Positions 1-7,928 of a DNA stretch of 64,000 nucleotides are shown in pieces. The translations under genes and the position numbers were made by a program. This stretch comes from Pseudomonas californiensis (GTDB taxonomy: Bacteria > Pseudomonadota > Gammaproteobacteria > Pseudomonadales > Pseudomonadaceae). Position 1 is the stretch's first letter, and every line of letters begins with the position of its first letter. Below the pieces are notes generated by a model. It was not told where the DNA came from and ran no database searches. It saw only the letters and a list, made by a program, of their open reading frames with translations. The stretch is from contig NZ_JAGTPK010000008.1 in the NCBI RefSeq assembly GCF_021147775.1, positions 62,001-126,000 of the forward strand, written 5' to 3'.

Positions 1-1032
1 TGCGGCGCACTCTGCGACCGGTTTTCGCCTGTCCGGATTCTGCACATCAGCCAGGTGTACCGAGCAGTCATCTGTATGTTGGCCATGGCTTTGTACGGAC
101 TGTTCGGCGGCGTTGTCTGGCTGGTGATCCTGTCGGCACTGTGCGGCATCCTCACCACCCAGGGTGTGATGGCACGTGAGGTGCTGATGCCCTATGTGTT
201 TCAGCGCTACAGCTATACCAAAACCCTGTCGTACTCACAGATAGCAGACCAGACCGGTCTGGTGCTTGGCCCTTTGGCGGCGGTGCTGTTGCTTGACCAA
301 TGGGCCTGGCCCTGGGTGGTCCTGGTCTGTGCCGGGCTTTTTCTGCTGGCCGATCTGGCCATGTGGGTATGGCGACGTATCAGCGGGATGACATTCGATG
401 TGCAACGACAGTCAGCCGGGAACTGGTGGCAGCCGATGAAAATTGCGGTCGGGCATATCCTAAGACTGACCGAGCTCAAGCGAATCATCATGCTCGCGGT
501 CGGGGTCAACCTGATCGTTGGCGTGACACTCGCCACGTCTGCGGCAATGGTCATCGGCGAACATGCGGCCGCCAAAACCACTTACGCAGGCCTGCAGATG
601 GCGGGCGCTGCGACCACCCTGGTAATTCTGTTCTTTCTCGCCCACGTAGCCGTCGCCCTGCGTGCTCTGGGCGGCGTTTCATACGTGATGATCGTCAGCG
701 GAGCGTTGATCTGCGCGCTGAGTCCGGATTTCAGCGGATATGTGTTGGGGTTCCTGCTGATCGTAGGCTTCGACAAAATGTTCAATGTCTACATGCGCAG
801 CACGCGGCAAAGGGTCATTCCGAAAGAAGACTTCGGCAAGACAGTGGGTGTCATCACCCTGCTCAACAACCTGTCACAACCTTTTGCGGGCCTGGCGGTT
901 GCTGTGCTGGCAGCGCCTTTGAGTGTGCAAAAGGTCATATTGCTGTTGACCACGATCAGCATCGCGCTCGGTGCCATTGCGCCGTGGCTGTTTGCAGATC
1001 GAAGATCCTCATCAGCCCTTCAAGCGGATTGA
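1..1032 (+). CDS. MFS transporter, 5' end missing
   Basis: The reading frame is open from base 1, so the N-terminus lies outside the window; about 343 residues are visible. The protein is a run of hydrophobic helices separated by short basic loops, typical of the major facilitator superfamily. The visible part appears to cover roughly helices 3-12. No substrate-specific motif was recognised, so substrate and direction of transport are unknown. The gene ends shortly before the convergent sodC gene. A drug or metabolite exporter is plausible but is inference only. Confidence 0.7.
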   Translation, partial: CGALCDRFSPVRILHISQVYRAVICMLAMALYGLFGGVVWLVILSALCGILTTQGVMAREVLMPYVFQRYSYTKTLSYSQIADQTGLVLGPLAAVLLLDQWAWPWVVLVCAGLFLLADLAMWVWRRISGMTFDVQRQSAGNWWQPMKIAVGHILRLTELKRIIMLAVGVNLIVGVTLATSAAMVIGEHAAAKTTYAGLQMAGAATTLVILFFLAHVAVALRALGGVSYVMIVSGALICALSPDFSGYVLGFLLIVGFDKMFNVYMRSTRQRVIPKEDFGKTVGVITLLNNLSQPFAGLAVAVLAAPLSVQKVILLLTTISIALGAIAPWLFADRRSSSALQAD

Positions 1033-1084
1033 TCCACTGGCGCATGAGTGATGCCCACGCCAGTGACTGCGTGAGCATTCACGA

Positions 1085-1603
1085 TCAGATCACGCCACAG
1101 GCTGCGCGATCACCGCCACCGCCCAGAGGCTTTGGCATATCAGAGTGGTTATCGCCGCCCGCATGCACCATCAGCGCATGGCCTTTGATTTCTGACAGCT
1201 TTTTCAAACGCGGCGCCAGGACCGGATAATTCGCCGTGCCGTCGGCATTCACGTACAGGGCGGGCAAGTCGCCCAGATGACCATTGGCATAAGGCCCCAA
1301 GTGCTTACCGGTCCTGGCCGGATCAAAATGCCCGCCCGCCGCCAGTGCGGCAACCTTGACGCCATCCTTGGTACCGGCCTCGCAACTGCCGTTTTCATGC
1401 ACGTGAAAACCATGAACACCCGCTGGCAGGTCGCTCAGTTCAGGGGTGAACAGCAAACCGTATTCTGTTTCGCTCACCGTCACGCTGCCGATGGGCTTGG
1501 GCGCGCCATCGGCGCTGACAAGGTTGATCGGAACGTCCAGCGATGCCGCCTGAACACTGACAGAAAAAATACCCAGCAGACCTAGCCAAAGATGAGATTT
1601 CAT
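1085..1603 (-). CDS. sodC: Periplasmic Cu/Zn superoxide dismutase
   Basis: Converts superoxide to hydrogen peroxide and oxygen in the periplasm. The 172-residue protein starts with a clear Sec signal peptide ([19 protein letters not shown], cleavage after A-X-A-like VQA). The mature part shows the Cu/Zn-SOD signatures: [12 protein letters not shown] with two copper-ligand histidines and the first disulfide cysteine, GGHFDP and a following GHLGDLP segment for the bridging and zinc ligands, and [12 protein letters not shown] at the C-terminus with the conserved arginine and second cysteine. Length fits the bacterial family. It is transcribed alone, convergent with the MFS gene. Confidence 0.95.
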   Translation of the reverse strand: MKSHLWLGLLGIFSVSVQAASLDVPINLVSADGAPKPIGSVTVSETEYGLLFTPELSDLPAGVHGFHVHENGSCEAGTKDGVKVAALAAGGHFDPARTGKHLGPYANGHLGDLPALYVNADGTANYPVLAPRLKKLSEIKGHALMVHAGGDNHSDMPKPLGGGGDRAACGVI

Positions 1604-1876
1604 AAGGTTTCAATGCGTCCTTGATCGGTTGATAGAAGTCGTCAGCGGTGCAGGGGCAAGCCAGCACAGCCAGGGCCTCCAACCTTTGAAGGCCTGCGAC
1701 ATCTGTGATGCAACACAGGTGTGACCACAACCACGCGGGTTTTGATGCAAAAAAATGGCAACCGCTCGCATTACCGACTTGTCAGAACAACAACGTCGTC
1801 CATTGCTGGCGAACCTGAAACCGATCATCCGAGCAGTTGATCCCTCAATCACATCACTGATGAGGACGAGCAACAC

Positions 1877-2527
1877 ATGAAAGACCCCTATGCATTCGGG
1901 TTCTACAGCGCCTGCCTTGCGTTGATAGTCGTTGTGGCCGCCATCGTATACAGCTCGGCCTTCAGCGCCTCGCCGGTCAACGCCTACTATTTCATCGAAG
2001 CGGCGTCCTCCCTCGGCGAAGCGCTGGCTGTCATCGGCATTGCCGGTGTGGTGTTCAAGGCATATGGCTCATGGAAACGCGAGACACGTCAGCAAAAGGT
2101 GCTCGGCGTCATCTGGGAAGCCAGCGTCACATTCCGGGAGATAGAGATAGGCTTCAACGAATGGTTCTTCGGCCCGAAGGCTGATGAGCGAACAGGCCAT
2201 GACGCCAGCCAGATCGAGTCACTGCTGGACTCGAGTCCTTTCGGCATCGCGCTCAGGACGTTCAAGAAACAATGCATTTTGCTGGACAAGCTGGTGGTCA
2301 AGGATCAGTGGCGCTGGATGCATCACGCTGCCCAGCTCAACGTGCTGGCGCGTACATTGAGTGTCGAAGCCTTTGCCTTGCCGGGCAAACGCACGCTCAC
2401 GCACACCATCGTTGACCTGCTCTTCACCCATGAAGGCGACAACTGGAAAAGCACACAGGCGGAATGGGAAGCGCAGATGAAAGCAGTCGAGGCGCAACTG
2501 CTCGTGCTTGAGCAGGCGTATCTATGA
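1877..2527 (+). CDS. Hypothetical inner-membrane protein with cytoplasmic C-terminal domain
   Basis: I do not recognise the family. The 216-residue product has two predicted membrane helices (about residues 9-28 and 44-62, the second rich in small residues: LAVIGIAGVVF). A soluble, mostly helical domain of about 150 residues follows, with many aromatic and charged residues. There is no signal peptidase site. A purine-rich GATGAGGACGAG stretch just upstream serves as ribosome binding site for the ATG at 1877. The gene stands alone between sodC and the oxidoreductase, divergent from sodC. Function cannot be assigned. Confidence 0.75.
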   Translation: MKDPYAFGFYSACLALIVVVAAIVYSSAFSASPVNAYYFIEAASSLGEALAVIGIAGVVFKAYGSWKRETRQQKVLGVIWEASVTFREIEIGFNEWFFGPKADERTGHDASQIESLLDSSPFGIALRTFKKQCILLDKLVVKDQWRWMHHAAQLNVLARTLSVEAFALPGKRTLTHTIVDLLFTHEGDNWKSTQAEWEAQMKAVEAQLLVLEQAYL

Positions 2528-2553
2528 GACGGCTGATGACAGTCACCACCCGG

Positions 2554-2579
2554 CGTTACCGCCCATAAGGGCGATAACG
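2554..2579. terminator. Hairpin between convergent genes
   Basis: An inverted repeat (CGTTA-C-CGCCC, loop ATAA, GGGCG-A-TAACG) has a 10-bp stem with one mismatch. It sits in the 65-bp gap between two convergent genes. There is no strong U-tract on either strand, so termination is inferred from position and structure. Confidence 0.4.
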
Positions 2580-2592
2580 GTCCGTCACAGCA

Positions 2593-3603
2593 TCAGATGT
2601 CCAGGCAGATCTTGCCGAAATGCTGGTTGGTTTCCTGATAGCGGAAGGCTTCGACAATATCGGTCAACGGGAACGAGCGATCCATGACCGGACGCATACC
2701 GTTGGCATCGATAGCGCGGATCATGTCCTGTTGCTGAGTGCGGCTGCCGACCAGCACACCTTGCATGCGCAGCTGTTTGACCAGCGCCGGAACGATTTCC
2801 AGCTGACCCGTGACGCCGCTGAGGATGCCGATGACCGAAATATGGCCACCCACCCGCGCAGCGGTCATGGAGTGCTGCAGCGTCGAAGGACCGCCCACAT
2901 CGATAATGTGGTCCACACCACGACCGCCAGTCAGCTTGCGGGCGGTCTCGCCCCAGTTACTGTCTGTGCGGTAGTTGATCAAATGATCGGCACCCATGCC
3001 ATGCAAACGCTCCAGCTTCTCGTCGCTGGATGAGGTGGCGATGACCGTCGCCCCCGCCATCTTGGCGAACTGCAAAGCAAAGATCGACACGCCACCCGTA
3101 CCCTGTACCAGCACGGTGTCCCCGGCCTTGAGCGCATCATCGGCCATCAACGCACGCCAGGCAGTCAGGCCTGCTGTGGTCAGTGTGGAGGCTTGTGCGT
3201 GGGTATAACCCATTGGTGCGAGGGTGAACGAGGTAGCTCGAGCAGTGACCTGCTCGCGGGCATAGCCATCAACGCCATCGCCCGGCACGGTAACAAACCC
3301 TTCAACCAGCGGCTCTCCGCTGATCCACTCCGGGAAAAACGTACTGACAACCGAATCACCGATCTTGAACTCGCTGACGCCCTCGCCCACCGCCGTCACA
3401 ACGCCTGCGCCGTCCGCCATCGGGATGCGTGACTCGCTTGGGCCCCACATCCCACTGACCACTGCGAAGTCATGGTAGTTGAGCGAGTTGGCGTGCAAGC
3501 GCACGGTTATTTCGCCGGCTTTTGGTGCCAGCACTTCACTGTTGCCCACGATCACACGGTCGTAACCGCCGCCAGCCTGCACATAAATAGTGGTGTTGTT
3601 CAT
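2593..3603 (-). CDS. Zinc-independent MDR-family NAD(P)-dependent alcohol dehydrogenase/quinone oxidoreductase
   Basis: A 336-residue medium-chain dehydrogenase/reductase. The N-terminal GroES-like catalytic domain (about 1-125) contains PMADGAGVVTAVGEGV and lacks the cysteine ligands of zinc-dependent alcohol dehydrogenases. The Rossmann domain (about 130-270) has the nucleotide-binding VLVQGTGGVSIFALQFAK motif. These features match zinc-free quinone-oxidoreductase-like members that reduce activated carbonyls with NADPH; the true substrate is unknown. An ArsR-type regulator lies directly upstream on the same strand. Both genes are preceded by a shared 26-bp dyad, so the reductase is probably controlled by that regulator. 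Confidence 0.85.
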   Translation of the reverse strand: MNNTTIYVQAGGGYDRVIVGNSEVLAPKAGEITVRLHANSLNYHDFAVVSGMWGPSESRIPMADGAGVVTAVGEGVSEFKIGDSVVSTFFPEWISGEPLVEGFVTVPGDGVDGYAREQVTARATSFTLAPMGYTHAQASTLTTAGLTAWRALMADDALKAGDTVLVQGTGGVSIFALQFAKMAGATVIATSSSDEKLERLHGMGADHLINYRTDSNWGETARKLTGGRGVDHIIDVGGPSTLQHSMTAARVGGHISVIGILSGVTGQLEIVPALVKQLRMQGVLVGSRTQQQDMIRAIDANGMRPVMDRSFPLTDIVEAFRYQETNQHFGKICLDI

Positions 3604-3622
3604 GATCTCTCTCCTATCAATT

Positions 3623-3648
3623 CAACATTACGCAAAATGACGAAATGT
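3623..3648 (-). promoter_or_regulatory. Candidate ArsR operator, copy 1 (oxidoreductase promoter)
   Basis: On the + strand this reads CAACATTACGC-N6-ACGAAATGT. It contains the imperfect inverted repeat ACATTACG-N8-CGAAATGT (7 of 8 arm positions pair). It lies 20 bp upstream of the oxidoreductase start. The same 11-bp and 9-bp blocks recur with identical spacing upstream of arsR at 3984-4009. Confidence 0.55.
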
Positions 3649-3680
3649 ATATGTAAAACGCAATGGACGAAGTACGCCCA

Positions 3681-3977
3681 TCAGAGCTCTTTTTTAAGCC
3701 TGTCGGCGAAGCGGTCAATTGCACCTTCATCGCGGCGGAAGTAAGTCCATTTGCCGATTCGGGTCGCTTGCACCAACCCGGCGCGCTGCAGAATCGCCAG
3801 GTGCGCAGAAGCCGTGGAAGCAGAAAGACAGGCCTTGGCCTGAATATGCGACACGCACACCCCTATTGCCGGATCACCATGGTCCTGGGGCGGGAAATGG
3901 GCCTGCGGGTCTTTGAGCCACTCCATGATCAACATGCGAGTGTCATTGCCGACCGCTTTGATTTGCTCAAGTATCAT
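3681..3977 (-). CDS. ArsR-family winged-helix transcriptional regulator
   Basis: A 98-residue small winged-helix protein. The helix-turn-helix core runs from CLSASTASAHLAILQRAG into the wing RIGKWTYFRRDE, both typical of the ArsR/SmtB superfamily. There is no CxC or CxxC metal-binding motif. One cysteine (ACLSAST) sits just before the recognition helix and another lies upstream in GVCVSH, so the signal could be redox or a small molecule rather than a metal; this is inference. The ATG at 3977 is chosen over a TTG three codons upstream. The gene precedes the oxidoreductase on the same strand with a 77-bp gap. Confidence 0.85.
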   Translation of the reverse strand: MILEQIKAVGNDTRMLIMEWLKDPQAHFPPQDHGDPAIGVCVSHIQAKACLSASTASAHLAILQRAGLVQATRIGKWTYFRRDEGAIDRFADRLKKEL

Positions 3978-3983
3978 GGGGTG

Positions 3984-4009
3984 CAACGTTACGCTTTTTT
4001 ACGAAATGT
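3984..4009 (-). promoter_or_regulatory. Candidate ArsR operator, copy 2 (arsR promoter)
   Basis: On the + strand it reads CAACGTTACGC-N6-ACGAAATGT, identical to copy 1 outside the 6-bp spacer except for one base. It lies immediately upstream of the arsR ATG, a position suited to autorepression. Confidence 0.55.
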
Positions 4010-4132
4010 TCAACCCCTGTCTTGCGAAAATTTGCGCGCGGCTGGCGCGGTTCCTGCTTCACATCCAGCCTGAAAATGAAGCACTCTGTGCGTCCAATAA
4101 TTCTAACCAACCCGTTGTGAGCACCCAGCCCC

Positions 4133-4921
4133 ATGATGAATCTGAAATACAGCGCACTGGCCGCCTTCCTTCTGGGCCTGACCGGCATGGTCCAGGCTCA
4201 GGAACCTTCTACCCATCTGGACAAAGTGTTGCAGGCCGGCCAGTTGTCGGTGTGCACCACGGGCGACTACAAGCCGTATACGTTTCTGCGCGAGGACGGT
4301 GAATACGAAGGCATCGACATCACCATGGCTCGCTCGCTGGCAAAAAGCCTCGGCGTTACCGTGCAATGGGTGCCGACCACCTGGAAAACCCTGATGCCGG
4401 ACATGATCGCTGGCAAGTGCGACATCGGTATGGGCGGTATCTCGGTCACGCTGGAACGACAGAAGAAGGCTTTCTTCAGCAATACCCTGGACGTGGACGG
4501 CAAAATCCCTCTGGTGCGCTGCGAAGACGAAAAGCTGTACCAGACGGTCGAACAGATCAATCAACCTTCAGTTCGCCTGATAGAGCCTGCCGGAGGCACC
4601 AATGAGGCGTTCGCCCGCGCGTATCTGCCCAAGGCGCCGATTGCGTTCCACGACAATAAGACCATCTTCCAGGAGTTGCTGGACAAGAAGGCCGACGTGA
4701 TGATCACCGACGCCTCCGAGGCGCTTTATCAGCAGAAACGTATGCCCGGTCTGTGTGCGGTCAACCCGACCCGTTACATGCAGTACGGTGAAAAAGCTTA
4801 TCTGCTGCCCCGAGACGACGTGACCTGGAAAGGCTATGTCGATCAGTGGTTGCACCTGAGTAAGGCGACAGGTGCTTATCAGCAGGCTCTGAGCGAATGG
4901 CTGGCGGTACCGGCCCAGTAA
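4133..4921 (+). CDS. pheC: Periplasmic cyclohexadienyl (prephenate/arogenate) dehydratase-like protein
   Basis: A 262-residue protein with a Sec signal peptide (cleavage near MVQAQ) and a type II solute-binding-protein fold. It closely resembles Pseudomonas PheC, a former amino-acid-binding protein that dehydrates prephenate and L-arogenate in the periplasm. Features matching PheC as I remember it are TTGDYKPYTF near the N-terminus, GISVTLERQKKAFFS, PAGGTNEAFARAYLPKA, and AEKAYLLPRDD with KGYVDQWLH near the C-terminus. No ABC permease gene is adjacent, which fits an enzyme better than a transport receptor. A general amino-acid-binding function remains the alternative. Two consecutive ATG codons make the exact start uncertain by one residue. 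Confidence 0.8.
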   Translation: MMNLKYSALAAFLLGLTGMVQAQEPSTHLDKVLQAGQLSVCTTGDYKPYTFLREDGEYEGIDITMARSLAKSLGVTVQWVPTTWKTLMPDMIAGKCDIGMGGISVTLERQKKAFFSNTLDVDGKIPLVRCEDEKLYQTVEQINQPSVRLIEPAGGTNEAFARAYLPKAPIAFHDNKTIFQELLDKKADVMITDASEALYQQKRMPGLCAVNPTRYMQYGEKAYLLPRDDVTWKGYVDQWLHLSKATGAYQQALSEWLAVPAQ

Positions 4922-5033
4922 GAGCGTTCACCATACCGTGCGGCAATCCAGAGCGGGTTACCGTACGGCAACAGTTGCAAGCCGGGTTGCGCTGAAATAG
5001 GTTGTTGCAAGAACCTGTTCCGAAAGGCAGCCC

Positions 5034-5999
5034 TTGAGCATGAAGCCCAGCAAACCCATCACTCGTGCGTTCTGCGTCGAACTGCAGCAGGAGTTGTCCA
5101 TTGCGGCAGCCCGGCGGGAGTATTTCTCTCAGGAACCGCCGCGCGCACGCTTCGAATTTCTGTGTTCCAACGAGGCCTGCCGAGCCTTGGGTGCCAAAGT
5201 GACGGGGGTTCGCTATGACGTCAAACCCCAGGACAATCCCACATTCGTGGCGGCACACTTTCGCGCCAACCCACATTACGGCCATCACCCGTCGTGCGAG
5301 TGGGTAGATGAAGACGCCGACGCCACGCCCGACACACCAGCCGAAGAGACCGATGCCCAGGCCAGTCTGCGCAAGGCCAAACGCAAGCTCGACGACTACA
5401 TCGACGTGTTTGATCCGGTCATAAAAGAGCCCGAAAAGGAAAAGTCCGGCGAAGAAAAAACCGGACCACGCCCCCAGCCGGCAGCGGTCAAGGCTGAACC
5501 TGCCGAACCGGGCTCGCCAAAAGCGACGCGCTACAGCGAGACCCGCACCAACAATCTCGAACGTCTCGTCGACAGCTATCGCCAGGCCCGTGCCGAGCTG
5601 TCTATCGAAGAATTCAAATTGTTGAAACTGAGGATTCCCGGTCAGGGCGAGGTGTCATTACGTTCGTATTTTCGCCACATCAAGTACGCACAGCCTGGCG
5701 ATAACGGTCGCGTGCTGTATGGCGGCGGACTGGTTGAGCAGCGTTACGGGCAAGGATTCAAGTTCAAGTTCTTCGACCGTCTGGACGGCAAACTGGTGAC
5801 CTTGTATGTGTCACCTGCGCAAATGCAGGCCTATCGCTCAAGTCGCTATATCAGCGAACTGCTGAGCCATGCCGATGAGGTCAAGTTCTTTACGGTCTAC
5901 GGGCTGGGGAAGCTGACGCAGAGTCCGTCAGGCAAGAGTTACAGCGTTGAGATAGACGACTTGCGCCATCTGGCAATCGTCCTGGGCCCGGCGAAGTAA
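5034..5999 (+). CDS. Hypothetical protein with N-terminal Cys/His cluster
   Basis: I do not recognise the family. The N-terminal 90 residues contain a putative metal site: FLCSNEACRALGAK, then HFRANPHYGHHPSCEW about 30 residues later, giving three cysteines and three histidines that could form a zinc knuckle. The middle (about 95-175) is highly charged, rich in Asp, Glu, Lys and Pro, and probably disordered. The C-terminal part (about 180-320) looks like a compact alpha/beta domain. No signal peptide or membrane segment is visible. Start may be TTG 5034 or ATG 5040; a GAAAGG sequence lies just upstream of both. Nucleic-acid binding is conceivable but unproven. Confidence 0.7.
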   Translation: MSMKPSKPITRAFCVELQQELSIAAARREYFSQEPPRARFEFLCSNEACRALGAKVTGVRYDVKPQDNPTFVAAHFRANPHYGHHPSCEWVDEDADATPDTPAEETDAQASLRKAKRKLDDYIDVFDPVIKEPEKEKSGEEKTGPRPQPAAVKAEPAEPGSPKATRYSETRTNNLERLVDSYRQARAELSIEEFKLLKLRIPGQGEVSLRSYFRHIKYAQPGDNGRVLYGGGLVEQRYGQGFKFKFFDRLDGKLVTLYVSPAQMQAYRSSRYISELLSHADEVKFFTVYGLGKLTQSPSGKSYSVEIDDLRHLAIVLGPAK

Positions 6000-6053
6000 C
6001 CTGCGACCTGAAAACCGTATGTGGCCGAGTCTGCCCTTTGATCGTTATGCACT

Positions 6054-6086
6054 CATGGAGGCGTTGCCGACGGCAACGCCTCCATG
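6054..6086. terminator. Perfect 15-bp hairpin between convergent genes
   Basis: CATGGAGGCGTTGCC, loop GAC, then its exact reverse complement. It fills the 96-bp gap between the hypothetical gene and convergent ilvE. No U-tract follows on either strand. It is likely a bidirectional transcript end or RNA-stabilising structure. Confidence 0.55.
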
Positions 6087-6095
6087 CACAAATCA

Positions 6096-7115
6096 TCAGA
6101 CCTTGACGATCCAGCCTTCTGGCGCTTCGATATCACCGGACTGCACGCCGGTCAGCTCTTTGTAGAGCCGCTGGGTCACAGGACCGACTTCGGTTTCGCT
6201 GTAGAAGACATGCAGGTTGTCGTTGTACGAAATGCCGCCGATCGGCGTAATCACCGCAGCAGTACCGCAGGCACCGGCTTCCTTGAAGGTGCCGATCTGA
6301 TCGATGAACACGTCGCCTTCAACAACCGTCAGGCCCAGGCGAGACTTCGCCAGCTCGATCAGCGATTGACGGGTGATACCCGGCAACACCGACGGCGACT
6401 TCGGCGTCAGGAATACATCGTCTTCGGTGATCGCGAAGAAGTTGGCAGAGCCTACTTCTTCGATTTTCGAATGGGTTTGCGGATCAAGGTAGATGCAGTC
6501 GGCAAAGCTGTGCTTCTTGGCTTCCGAACCTGGCATCAGGCTGGCAGCGTAGTTACCACCGACCTTGGCTGCGCCGGTACCATTGGGTGCCGCACGGTCA
6601 TAACCGGAGATCACGAAGTTATTGGGCTTCAGGCCACCTTTGAAATACGCACCCACTGGAATGCAGAAGATCGAAAAGATGAATTCCGGTGCAGTGCGCA
6701 CACCAATGTTGTCGCCTACGCCGATCACGAAAGGACGCAGATACAACGCACCACCCGAGCCGTAGGGTGGGATGAAACGCTCGTTGGCCTTGACGACCTG
6801 TTTACAGGCCTCGATGAACACATCGGTAGGCACATGGGGCATCAACAGACGAGAACAGCTGCGCTGCATGCGCCCGGCGTTCTGGTCAGGACGGAACAGG
6901 TTGATCGAGCCATCTTTGCAGCGATACGCCTTCAGGCCTTCGAAACACTGCTGACCATAGTGAAGCGCGGTGGAACCTTCACTGATGTGCAGAGTGTTGT
7001 CTTCGGTCAGCGAGCCTTGATCCCAGGCACCATCACGCCAGTGTGAAAGGTAGCGTTTGTCAGTCTTGATGTAGTCGAAACCCAGCGTGTCCCAGTTGAT
7101 GCTTTCTTGACTCAT
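6096..7115 (-). CDS. ilvE: Branched-chain amino acid aminotransferase
   Basis: PLP-dependent fold-IV aminotransferase that interconverts Leu, Ile and Val with their 2-oxo acids, using glutamate/2-oxoglutarate. The 339-residue length and motifs fit the longer IlvE subgroup: STALHYGQQCFEGLKAYR near the N-terminus, the GTGAAKVGGNYAASL segment, the EVGSANFFAI strand, and GTFKEAGACGTAAVITPIG for phosphate-group binding. It is a single-gene unit transcribed away from the acetyltransferase, with a 131-bp upstream region. Confidence 0.93.
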   Translation of the reverse strand: MSQESINWDTLGFDYIKTDKRYLSHWRDGAWDQGSLTEDNTLHISEGSTALHYGQQCFEGLKAYRCKDGSINLFRPDQNAGRMQRSCSRLLMPHVPTDVFIEACKQVVKANERFIPPYGSGGALYLRPFVIGVGDNIGVRTAPEFIFSIFCIPVGAYFKGGLKPNNFVISGYDRAAPNGTGAAKVGGNYAASLMPGSEAKKHSFADCIYLDPQTHSKIEEVGSANFFAITEDDVFLTPKSPSVLPGITRQSLIELAKSRLGLTVVEGDVFIDQIGTFKEAGACGTAAVITPIGGISYNDNLHVFYSETEVGPVTQRLYKELTGVQSGDIEAPEGWIVKV

Positions 7116-7246
7116 AACACCCTCTATCTTTTAGCGACTGCCTGGACGAGTCAGGCCAATGCCGTATTCTGCCAGATCATTCAAAACCTGAGGCTCGAAA
7201 TAAACACAAACAGATCAGGCAATTTTGCATCCGGGCGCGCAGACAG

Positions 7247-7909
7247 TCAGCCTGCTCGCCCCTGCCCGCTGGCCTGACGCTGAAGAACATACGTCAGAAA
7301 AGCTTCCATATCGGAGCTGCACAGCGTTCGCGCGACCGACTTGACCTCATCCATGGGCCAATCCCACCAAGCAGCCTGAAGCAGCAGCTCGCGGACCTCT
7401 TCCTCAAACCGCCAACGGATGAACTTGCAGGGGTTGCCACCCACTACGGAAAACGGCGCAACGTCGCGTACCACCATGGCGCCGGCGGCCACGATGGCTC
7501 CGTGACCGATGGTGACGCCCGACAGAATCACGGCATCCGCACAGATCCAGCAGTCGCTACCAATGGTCACGTCGCCTTTGCTCGGGGCGTAATCCTTGAT
7601 GTCCCGCACCTGATCGACCATCGCGGGGAACGGGTAAGTGGTGATCCAGTCCGTACGATGCTTGCCACCCAACAGAATCCGCACACCTTCGGCAATGGAC
7701 GTGTAAGAGCCCACGCGCAAAACCGTTTCGTCACCAAACTCGACGACCTCCGGAATACCATACGTGCCAACGCCTATCTGATAGCGAGGATAGCGAAGCC
7801 TGATCTTCTCGGCGGCCCTCTCCAGCTTGTCCAGCTTGCGCAGGTGCTTGCGTACTTTTCTGGCTTCAAGCCATTTGATCGGGTTCATGGGCACTCGGAT
7901 GAAATCCAA
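7247..7909 (-). CDS. CatB/Xat-type hexapeptide-repeat O-acetyltransferase
   Basis: A 220-residue left-handed beta-helix acyltransferase. The isoleucine-patch region spans about residues 60-170 and includes VTIGSDCWICADAVILSGV and TIGHGAIVAAGAMVVRDVAPFSVVGGNP, the usual trimeric acetyl-CoA-binding core. The C-terminal WWDWP followed by a helix is typical of CatB-related (xenobiotic/sugar) acetyltransferases. It begins 20 bp after the glycosyltransferase gene on the same strand, so the pair probably decorates a surface glycan; this is inference from context. An internal ATG (MNPIKW, position 7888) is an alternative start. Confidence 0.85.
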   Translation of the reverse strand: MDFIRVPMNPIKWLEARKVRKHLRKLDKLERAAEKIRLRYPRYQIGVGTYGIPEVVEFGDETVLRVGSYTSIAEGVRILLGGKHRTDWITTYPFPAMVDQVRDIKDYAPSKGDVTIGSDCWICADAVILSGVTIGHGAIVAAGAMVVRDVAPFSVVGGNPCKFIRWRFEEEVRELLLQAAWWDWPMDEVKSVARTLCSSDMEAFLTYVLQRQASGQGRAG

Positions 7910-7928
7910 TTTTGAACAAACCAGCGGG

